A stretch of 64,000 nt of DNA from Nemertoderma westbladi (taxonomy: Eukaryota > Xenacoelomorpha > Nemertodermatida > Nemertodermatidae): positions 32,325 through 96,324 of the forward strand of contig JAUCBJ010000270.1 of the NCBI GenBank assembly GCA_032718475.1. Reading direction: 5' to 3'. The translations under genes and the position numbers were made by a program. The notes beneath the pieces are model-generated. The model was given only the letters and a program-made list of their open reading frames with translations, ran no database searches and had not been told where the DNA came from. This document shows, one piece after another, positions 57,501 to 64,000 of this stretch (position 1 is the stretch's first letter; each line of letters starts with the position of its first letter).

Positions 57501-60500
57501 ACGGCAAATTCTTCAGCTAAAGAAATGTATCAAACGCAGTTGAAGAAATTTATTAGCAAGGGATATGCGGAGCTAGTACCGGAAGAAACACCTATAACTG
57601 AGAGAACGTATTATTTAACTCACCATTACGTTCCCAAACCCGGTAAACCCCATGAAGTACGAGTGGTGTTTGACGGCTCCGCCCTCTATATGGGCCAATC
57701 CCTTAATTCCGAATTGTTACCCGGACCCAACTTACTCCAATCCTTGTTGGGAATACTCCTAAGATTAAGACAATATTCAATTGCTTTCGCCTCAGATATA
57801 GAAGGCATGTTCTTACAAGTCAAGGCGCTGGATAGGGATCGAGATAGCCTACGATTTCTGTGGTGGCCTGAAGGAGACCTCAACCAGAAACCGGTGGAGT
57901 ACTGGATGACCATCCAGGCTTTTGGGATAATCTCAAGCCCTTCAAATGCCTGTTCAGTGGTGCGCACCACTGCGGATGACAACCGAGACGCCTTCTCTAA
58001 AGAGGTGATTGACAACATCAAGCGGGATATATACATGGACGACAATCTAAAGTCCCTTCCATCAGTCGAAGAAGCCATTGACGTCGCTAAAGGAACGGTA
58101 GAGTGCTTAAAAAGAGGTGGATTTCGATTAACTAAATTCACCAGCAACTCCCGTGAGTTTCTGGAGTCGATCCCGGTAGAAGATCGAGGAGCGAAAGACC
58201 TGGATCTAATAAAAGATGATCTCCCAGAAACTAAGACCCTTGGTTTGAAATGGGACACAGAAAGAGATATCCTGTTTTTCCAACTAAAACAGCGAGATAA
58301 TCCAGTTCGGACTAAACGGATTTGTTTAAGTATCCTGAGCACTTATTTCGATCCATTGGGATTTATTAGCCCAGTTATATTGATTGCTCGGAGTTTACTA
58401 CAACAAATGTGGCTTGAAAACCACTCATGGGACGATCCACTTAAGGGAGAATTATTAAAGAAGTGGATGAAATGGGAAGATTCTCTACCAGCTATCGAGA
58501 ACTTTATAATTTCCCGTTCATATTTTGGTCATGTTCTCCCTAGGTATTCCTATCAACTCCATGTGTTTGGAGACGCCAGCGATATGGGAATAGGTATAGT
58601 AGCCTACCTAAGGGTGGAAACTCCGGACGGAATCAAAGTCGCCTTGGTTACCTCTAAGGCATTAATAAACAATAAGTTGAAAGTTCCTCGAGCGGAGTTA
58701 AAAGCGGCTCTATACGCTACAGCCATCGGCCGGAATGTAACAGAACAGATCGACTATCCACTGGAGAAAACTGTCTATTGGACCGACGCTTTACTCGTGT
58801 TGGAGTATATAACCAATGAAGTCTGTCAGTTCAGCGTCTTCGTTACCAACAGAGTAGCCATTATACTCAGTCGCACAACGATGGATCAATGGAGACATTG
58901 CCCCGGAACGATTAATCCAGCAGACATCGCCTCCAGGGGAGCAACTCCACAAGAACTGGTAGATACTCCAGACTGGCTAGGTGGACCCGACTTCCTGTAC
59001 AAAGAAGAAGAAGAATGGCCTCCTCATCTTACTACCGCAGAGATTAGACAGGCCAAGGGAGCGGAGAAAGTCAAACCTAAAACTCGGGCGAGTAAATCGA
59101 AGTTATTCAAACCTATGGTAGATCTGTCTGTACTACATACTTCCGGAGACGACGCTTTGGATCAGAAACCCACAGCCACAAATAAGTCTGTAGTGGAAAT
59201 CCGTGAGAAGGATTGGAAATCTGGAATACCAGACGTCTCGCAAGGACTCTCACCTCTTCTGCAGAGAGCGATACATCACTACAGTTCCTGGAATCGGCTC
59301 TGTAAGGCCGTTACATATTTAAAGAGATGTTTTCACCATCACTACTCCGGGATGAAGGCCAAAGGTGATACCGCTCCAATAACATCAGTGCAGGTCCATG
59401 TTATTAAAGATCTTCCCAAATATAAGATACCCGACAGGTTTCTGAAGGAGAAGATCAGTTATCAGGAGCATGAAGAAACCAACAAGCAGATGCTGAGACT
59501 CCTGCAATGCTATGAGGATTCCGATAAGTATTTCCTGTTGTTGAGAAATCCACAGATGCGCTTAAGGGATCGTTTCTCTAGCACAATGATAGATGGGTTG
59601 ATACGTGTTGGAGGAAGATTAACGAATGCTCCACTATCCTTTGACACTAAGTTTCCCATACTCATTAGAAATCTTGAAATACAAGTCAAGATGATTGTAG
59701 ACGTTCACAGCAAACTTTATCATGCTGGTAGGGAACGAGTTCTTAGCGAAATTCGAACTCGCTATTATTTTTATAAACCCCGTAGAGCTCTGAACCAAGT
59801 TCTTAGGAACTGCATACCCTGTAGGAAAGCATTCAGTAGGCCTTTAACACAGCGAGAGGCAGAATTACCTAGGGAACGAGTAAGCTTTTATGAACCACCC
59901 TTTACTAATACCAGTGTGGATTTATTTGGCCCCATTGAAGTATATCGTGCTAGGACAATAGTCAAGAGATGGTGTGTCATCTTTGTTTGTATGACTTGTA
60001 GAGCTATCCATCTCGACATGGTGAACGATTTATCTACCAACAGCTTTCTATTAAGCTTACGACGACAGATCGCTCGCTTTGGCACTAGTAACACGATGAG
60101 ATCTGATAAGGGAACAAACTTCATTGGAGCCAACAATGAAATCAAAGCTTACGTCAAAGATTGGAACCAAAGACAGGTGGACGATCAGCTACGAGTAATA
60201 GCGTCTAGCTGGACCTTCAACGCCGCCGACGCCCCTTGGTGGGGAGGAAGTTGGGAGAGATTAATAAGAAGTGTGAAGACCGCATTTCACTTTATAGTGC
60301 CGTGCCGCGCGTATCTCACCGACGAACTTTTGCGGACGTTAATGGAGGAAATCGCCGCCTATCTCAATGAGAGACTGCTTATGCCAGTCTCATCGAGTCC
60401 CGATTCCCTGGAAGCGCTAACACCCGCGCATTTCCTACTGAAGAAACCTGTAGCCATGCTCCCACAATCGGAAATCACAGACGGAGACGAATACTGCCGG

Positions 60501-60917
60501 CAAACTTGGCAACTCATGCAGTTGTTATCCCGTCGTTTCGCTGACCATTTCGAAAAACATTATCTGCCCACGCTACAACTTCGAACTAAGTGGTTTGCGC
60601 AGCAAGAAAACGTCAGCGCTGGAGACATGGTTCTTATAGTGGATGTAGATCTTCCACGTAAGCGGTGGCAGACAGGTCGTATCATCGAGACTCACATCTC
60701 GGATGACGGTTTGGTGCGATCGGTAGAACTCGTCGTCATGCGACGTAACTTCAAGAAACCGGGAATTGTCTTCGAGACACAGCAGCTCAATCGCCCAGTT
60801 GGTCGCTTATGTTTACTGGAAAGAGACAGAGAACTCTCCGGAAACTATGGGAGGCAAGATACTCTTCCCACGACCACCTCCCTAATCCAACAAACATCTA
60901 GGGACTCCCCAACTTAA
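54510..60917 (+). CDS. BEL/Pao Gag-Pol polyprotein (2135 aa, intact Pol)
   Basis: One uninterrupted frame. The ATG at 54510 is only the first in the open part; copy A shows that the natural protein begins in Gag further upstream. Domains: coiled coil about 70-125; DUF1759 Gag about 225-390; zinc knuckles at C504 (CX2CX3HX4C) and C537 (CX2CX4HX4C); aspartic protease LLDSGST with D680; RT about 1005-1250 with FASDIEGMF and Y1175-M-D-D; RNase H from FGDASDMG at about 1355; integrase zinc domain H1733/H1738 with CIPC near 1770; integrase core D1804, D1866, E1916; DUF5641-type tail from about 2030. Every catalytic motif I can check is present, so the enzymes look functional and the insertion recent. 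Eight CAG|GTAAG-like donor sequences lie in frame between 55722 and 57035. The replication cycle is cytoplasmic reverse transcription followed by nuclear integration, as known for the family. Confidence 0.95.
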   Translation: MVETPVLPEPTSKFPLHSTKLPVPSRTAHETIHVLDSERNINFNNIYRNINLSPIVPRPPATTLAAPASAVEWVDERRRGMDLLLGQMQETVQQFKGTVRESRLELQEVQQSIALERDKLVNTQKGIPPPPVTMCQPVRSEVSHAQGVEPTRIYTASEVETPIVNPIKGNYRPVDNDIPYRPDHNPRNLYTDNSILNNTMAQESFTRQMARTEARQAVKVGEIVKFNGDEMKWLPFNEYYKDNIQNSVLSNGEKLRFLIECLEGSPKLMALKFIGHPDLLRQVWDTLNIRYGNRNNIAKYLYAKLVAPRKFISSGIIEFSDEIQEICRQLDWLGKSHEYQSSMVIGAVASTLPKGGVGTRWDKKVLYMMEQQRRDPTMADLMSFLDGEVKLQLLKQSREKTPENKVSEKPVSRRKVTPVCYTDDGESQTSQGEDSGKDIERSYYVNKMPKEQVSKFKSRTNDRREQVRKTPPTSPKRIQVRKPEERTSVHNVIQNKVSNIKPKCALCDGTHRLNMCDEFLKKSLAERRKVMWDKRLCYNCLRQGHQRRTCYSDTRSAKCGAKHHILLHTEFERNSQSQVSDSELHVQFSDVNNTDQSSEMEGFYTDEFSDEGESCYMINTAVYRALTYEKDTDSDLTLTTSDRQPSWKAPPSNVGIREFPVVQVRVHGPKRSYVVNALLDSGSTGTFIDKELAEDIFAGQPKFRTKLNMSGIMQVWKCTVIVDYYVGALSTPQDELGEHSIRSVKMVAIKNFATTQVEPYNWDEDDITQQLEIPRFNTDYPGVQILIGQNAHEALETLEKRPAQPQPLQAYAGRTRVGWYFTGPSRRTLMERLPKDQVYQVREWEVEGSELDDPTEGTPYSSDNDDVHQLFDEENAIDLLKENETWQIQVNLCQLLLPSERDNYNDELNDVIERYNAKTRDEHAVRFFTQEAVEPNSYDKALSVEEERAKQIQETTTRFLKDQGRYEIGLPFRKREPKFVNNRPLAEKRIAQLHRRLTANSSAKEMYQTQLKKFISKGYAELVPEETPITERTYYLTHHYVPKPGKPHEVRVVFDGSALYMGQSLNSELLPGPNLLQSLLGILLRLRQYSIAFASDIEGMFLQVKALDRDRDSLRFLWWPEGDLNQKPVEYWMTIQAFGIISSPSNACSVVRTTADDNRDAFSKEVIDNIKRDIYMDDNLKSLPSVEEAIDVAKGTVECLKRGGFRLTKFTSNSREFLESIPVEDRGAKDLDLIKDDLPETKTLGLKWDTERDILFFQLKQRDNPVRTKRICLSILSTYFDPLGFISPVILIARSLLQQMWLENHSWDDPLKGELLKKWMKWEDSLPAIENFIISRSYFGHVLPRYSYQLHVFGDASDMGIGIVAYLRVETPDGIKVALVTSKALINNKLKVPRAELKAALYATAIGRNVTEQIDYPLEKTVYWTDALLVLEYITNEVCQFSVFVTNRVAIILSRTTMDQWRHCPGTINPADIASRGATPQELVDTPDWLGGPDFLYKEEEEWPPHLTTAEIRQAKGAEKVKPKTRASKSKLFKPMVDLSVLHTSGDDALDQKPTATNKSVVEIREKDWKSGIPDVSQGLSPLLQRAIHHYSSWNRLCKAVTYLKRCFHHHYSGMKAKGDTAPITSVQVHVIKDLPKYKIPDRFLKEKISYQEHEETNKQMLRLLQCYEDSDKYFLLLRNPQMRLRDRFSSTMIDGLIRVGGRLTNAPLSFDTKFPILIRNLEIQVKMIVDVHSKLYHAGRERVLSEIRTRYYFYKPRRALNQVLRNCIPCRKAFSRPLTQREAELPRERVSFYEPPFTNTSVDLFGPIEVYRARTIVKRWCVIFVCMTCRAIHLDMVNDLSTNSFLLSLRRQIARFGTSNTMRSDKGTNFIGANNEIKAYVKDWNQRQVDDQLRVIASSWTFNAADAPWWGGSWERLIRSVKTAFHFIVPCRAYLTDELLRTLMEEIAAYLNERLLMPVSSSPDSLEALTPAHFLLKKPVAMLPQSEITDGDEYCRQTWQLMQLLSRRFADHFEKHYLPTLQLRTKWFAQQENVSAGDMVLIVDVDLPRKRWQTGRIIETHISDDGLVRSVELVVMRRNFKKPGIVFETQQLNRPVGRLCLLERDRELSGNYGRQDTLPTTTSLIQQTSRDSPT
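55722..57035 (+). promoter_or_regulatory. Eight 5' splice-site-like motifs inside Pol
   Basis: (C/A)AG|GT(A/G)AG(T/A/G) occurs at 55722, 55863, 55905, 55944, 55995, 56241, 56496 and 57027 (first base of the NAG codon). All are in phase 0 and encode (Q/K)V(S/R). Five fall within 282 bp, between DUF1759 and the zinc knuckles. None of this quality was noticed in the RT-integrase part. Confidence 0.7.
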
Positions 60918-61464
60918 CAACGGTTGGAGTGGGTGTATGACTATCTTTGTATTTGTTTTATCCTTTTATATTTATGTATATATTATTATGTAATTTTATT
61001 ATAATCGTTTTCTTTAATTTTATTTAGTAGAATGTTATTTTAGCGATTATTTAGTAGATTAGTGCAATATATATTCGCGTTTATTACTTAATTACTTATA
61101 TATTATATATTTAGTGCGACGGTGAGAAATAATTCTTTTTCTCTTTCCTTACTGTCCGTATTACGTTACAAATACGTAATTACAGTAAGATGAAATGTCC
61201 ATACTTATTAAAGTACAATAAAGCTCCTACTATATTTAAGTATTATTGGTAGGCAGAGTATTAGGAATGCAAAATTCAGATCCTCATGTCTCGGCTAAAC
61301 CAAGCTCTGGGTAGACCTTGGAAACGACTTGCCTCTTCTCACTGACATTGCTTCGTGCGATATTGCTCTCATACCGTATCTTAAATAATACATATAGTAG
61401 CGTGATGTCCCTTTAACAGTAGCGTATAACGCAAAATAAATCTGTTAAACCCTTTGAACATCTG

Positions 61465-61755
61465 TAATTCTAGTCGATTAAGATATCGCGGCACCCACCG
61501 ATATACTTGAAAGACAAATTCTAGAAGCAGTGGTTAACGTCCCCAGACAAGTTCTGGAATAAACTGGTGCCCATCCTAAATATTAATTATTAATATTTAC
61601 AAAATCTGTCAAATTTTAGATCCTTTAAAATTCTAGTCTATTAAGATATCGTAGCAATTACCGATATTCTTAAAAAGACCAATTTCCTAGAATCAAGGAT
61701 CCTAGTCCCCAGACATGTTCTGGAATAAAATTGTGTCCATTTAATATTAAATAAT
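61465..61755 (+). repeat. ~163-bp tandem repeat, two units, in the copy E spacer
   Basis: AATTCTAGTC recurs at about 61466 and 61629. Both units share TTAAGATATCG, a CCGATAT segment, CCCCAGACA and GTTCTGGAATAAA. Confidence 0.75.
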
Positions 61756-61992
61756 ACAATTTACGGGAATAAATTTAAATTCATGTTTTAATGAATTTAA
61801 TAAATTGTCATTATTATACAATTTATAATATTCCCAAAATTCCTTTAATTAATAGATCATGGGAGCGGAGATTCACTCTATTAAGTGTATTTGTGTGCGA
61901 GAATCTCCAATATATAGTCAATAGCCGATAAAATTCATAAAATCATATATAGAGAGGATATTGACAATTAAAGAATTACTATTAAATAGCAT

Positions 61993-62035
61993 CCCAGATC
62001 TGTATGCATGAGAATTACCCTAATTCTACCGCTAG
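61993..62035 (+). other. Conserved spacer block (copy E)
   Basis: Counterpart of 21348-21389: CCCAGATCTGT, ATGAG, TACCCTA and CGCTAG in the same order and spacing. Confidence 0.7.
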
Positions 62036-62548
62036 CTTTCCATAATGTCACCATGGCAACAACCACGCTAGAATTAGAAGTGAGTTAAAAGAACAATAGA
62101 AGGCTTGCCCCATTGAATAGCATAGGGAATAAATAGCGCACTGCTAGTATCCAAGGATACATAATAAATAAAGTGACATTCTGGAAGGTACTGACTAACA
62201 GACAAATGGCCCGAATGTGTACAGTTTATGGCAGTTGTGTTGAATTTGTGCGTTCATAGGTGAATGTTACTGCTAAAGTGTGTTTACAGTAGCTAGTCGC
62301 AATTGTGAAAGTAACCCTAACACTCCAGAAAGAACCTGAAGTACATCTAAGCCTTTGGGACGGACAGTGGAGTGACTTGTGCCGGTTATCGTTGTCGTTG
62401 TGTAGCTACATCGTTGGCGAAAGCACAGCGACGACGGTACATCGGCGCTGAGGATCTTGCACTGTCCGGGGGCAAAAGAGGGGTAGGCAGCGACGCCCGC
62501 TAGCCTAATATATAAACTCATTATAATATTGATAAACTCATAGCAGAT

Positions 62549-62956
62549 ATGACTGAGTTGATAGAAGATGATCTTGGTATCAGGGAGCGATATACTCTAC
62601 CTTTACAAGCGTTTGTCGATAGCTTGATACGCGGCGACGCTGGTCCAACTACTACGGAGGATGATGGTCGTTATATCGAACCACCAATGTCCCCGGAGCA
62701 ACTTACGCGTGAATTGGATTATAGAAAGTTCACCGCTCGCTATACGCATCGTAATGGTACGTATATGGACTTCTTAACTACTGGCCATCCTATCGATTTA
62801 CACGATACGGACGATGTAGACACCGAAAGGGAAATGGTTTATTTAAATATCATACCCAGCGGAGTCGGAATGATAAACCGAGAATGGAACACGAGAATTC
62901 TATTCGAAATCTACTCGAAAGATAGAACGTGGAAGAAGGCTTGTAAAGACAAATAG
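62549..62956 (+). pseudogene. ORF3 N-terminal part, copy E
   Basis: The ATG at 62549 lies just after CATAGCAG, a possible 3' splice site. The 135 codons include PPMSPEQL, LDYRKFTARYTHRNGTYMDF and GHPIDL, aligning with copy B PLMSPVEV, LHYHTFMNRYTNIDGSYKPF and RHPSDL. After about residue 95 the similarity to copy B ends, and the frame stops at 62956. About 1.1 kb of ORF3 is missing between this and the piece at 63717, so this copy's ORF3 is defective. Function unknown. Confidence 0.7.
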
Positions 62957-63716
62957 AGGAGAACCACTGGAGAAGAGACAGGTGTTAATGTCCAGGGTCC
63001 ATAATGTGAATAGTTTTCCCCGGGGCACGGGTGCTCGCGGGCGGTCTCCTTCGGGAGGCTGTAATTTTCTCTTCCTTCATCGTTTTCCTGTAATTATTGT
63101 GATCAGTGTCACAATTAAAAGGCAAGAATGAATGATGACGTGACGGAAAACATGTCCATTGTGGTATCTTATGGATACTACCATATATCCTCCCTCCTCT
63201 TTACTCCCTTTATCCCTCTATACATCGCTATTGAAAATACAACATACTTCGTCCCACCTTCTCTTCCCAACGTGCTCGGAGCTTTGGGAGACGATCGACC
63301 GATCATTGCCGTATCGTGGTATTGATCATACCGCCTCTTAATAAACCTCCCATCCCTTACTATTAATCTGGATGCTCATATTGGTGTCCGCACCTCCTGT
63401 CCATGTCACACTCTGTTGATATTTATGATATCAACTTCCACCCTCTCGTTGTTGATTAGAAAATCAACCATCAACAATTTCCTTAAGTCCACAACCGTGA
63501 TACAAGGACTGAAAGGACACGCGGATAGTTTGTGAACAACTGGTACCATTGTGTGTCATAAATCTGGTTGTTCACCTCCCTAATCACTAGGGATAAATTC
63601 ATTTGGAGATAGTCTTCGAACGTTTGTATCCTCCTACTGAGATCGTATTTCTGAATATTTCAGAATGCGAAATAGTTTTTCCTCTGCTCTACCATCGCTG
63701 TCGGAGAACATATTAG
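62957..63716. other. Interval between the ORF3 pieces of copy E
   Basis: No piece clearly aligns with the middle of copy B ORF3. Short overlapping ORFs at 63128 and 63159 have no recognisable features. It may be degraded ORF3 or an insertion that replaced it. Confidence 0.4.
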
Positions 63717-64000
63717 GCATACAACGGGTACATGGAGAACATTCCATACCCTTTCGTTGATACTCAGCTGATTGCTCCCTGGGCAGAAGGCCGAGGTTTC
63801 TTCCGCACTATGTATGCAAATACACCCAGCGGCATTACTAAAGTACAACGAACCTCCATCGGACATCTTGCCTTTCAAGAATACGGATGGAATTTCAAGG
63901 TTGGAAATCCTATAAATTACCAACAAGTATATGGAGATCATTATTCTCGTTTATACTTTGATGGACCATTGACCGCACCTGGTGCCGTGTATAGCTTTAT
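63717..64000 (+). pseudogene. ORF3 later part, copy E (runs off the window)
   Basis: From about 63741 the frame reads IPYPFVDTQ, GFFRTMY, GHLAFQEYGWNFK, VYGDHYS and LTAPGAVYSF. These match copy B 24355-24620 (YPFVDTQ, GFFRVMY, GHIAFQEYGWNFK, VYGDSYS, FTAPGAEYSF) at well over half of positions. It is open at the window edge. Confidence 0.75.

Larger units (their letters stand above)
60918..62548 (+). other. Pol-ORF3 spacer of copy E
   Basis: AT-rich, 1.63 kb, no convincing plus-strand gene. It contains a two-copy tandem repeat (61465-61590 and 61628-61755, period about 163 bp), each unit with TTCTGGAA (the first also with TTCTAGAA), which are two-unit heat-shock-like inverted pairs. It also contains the block conserved with copy B (61993-62035) and an 82-codon antisense ORF (62273-62521) facing ORF3. 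Confidence 0.65.
49543..64000 (+). mobile_element. Giant BEL/Pao-like element copy E (3' end outside window)
   Basis: It starts TGTTGTAAAGG at 49543, where similarity to copy A begins, and has a leader/LTR region of 3.4 kb, Gag from 52908, Pol to 60917, a 1.6-kb spacer and ORF3 pieces to the window end. No 3' LTR occurs before 64000, so the element is longer than 14.4 kb, large for BEL/Pao, where typical elements are about 5-10 kb. Confidence 0.75.

Noticed and set aside
57686-58342. 218-codon minus-strand ORF
   Set aside because: It is a shadow of the intact RT frame of copy E.
60918-64000. 3' LTR of copy E
   Set aside because: I searched for TGTTGTAAAGG and other landmarks of 49543-50100 and found none; the end must lie beyond the window.

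Overview
This is eukaryotic DNA from an invertebrate animal and is almost entirely transposable elements. The pointers are BEL/Pao-type LTR retrotransposons (known only from animals), a Penelope-like element, RTE-like non-LTR elements, long homopolymer C/G runs, a minisatellite, and a short TTAGG-like stretch that recalls arthropod-type telomere repeat but is too short for a species call. I recognise no host gene with confidence. Two short membrane-protein-like ORFs (27312-27719 and 48832-49017) are the only host-gene candidates.

Layout, left to right. 1-5812 (minus): 5' part of a large BEL-like element (copy A), running off the window, with an uninterrupted Gag reading frame of about 779 codons. 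5811-11760: two 1.5-kb, about 99% identical direct repeats bracketing a 690-codon coiled-coil, Gag-like ORF and no pol. 14746-25847 (plus): decayed BEL element (copy B) with ORF1/Gag, a Pol lacking its Gag-end, zinc-knuckle and protease parts, a 1.6-kb spacer, and a further long ORF (ORF3). 26184-26438: non-LTR reverse transcriptase scrap. 29425-35050: Penelope-like element split by an RTE-like element, which is itself split by a truncated inverted relative; each insertion has readable target duplications. 35051-38060 (plus): 5' LTR and ORF1 of another LTR element (C). 38067-42398 (minus): decayed, rearranged BEL copy D. 42870-46990: minisatellite built on a CCCTCTAGCGG motif, interrupted by a solo LTR of family C with a perfect 5-bp target duplication. 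49543-64000 (plus): best-preserved BEL element (copy E), with a long leader, a Gag broken by two small deletions, an intact 2135-codon Pol, a spacer, and the start and a later piece of ORF3. Its 3' LTR lies beyond the window.

The most interesting theme is that copies B and E, though diverged, carry the same order: ORF1/Gag, Pol, a spacer of about 1.6 kb holding a shared noncoding block, then a homologous ORF3. In copy B, ORF3 ends in a CCHC zinc knuckle. ORF3 sits where env would sit in an errantivirus-like element, but shows no signal peptide or membrane anchor in the parts visible. Copy E Pol contains eight in-frame CAG|GTAAGT-like 5' splice sites, a plausible route to a spliced ORF3 message. 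Leaders and spacers of these elements also carry covarying hairpins, palindrome arrays and, in copy B, a four-unit heat-shock element. I infer a lineage of very large BEL-like elements (more than 14 kb) with an additional ORF and its own regulatory architecture.
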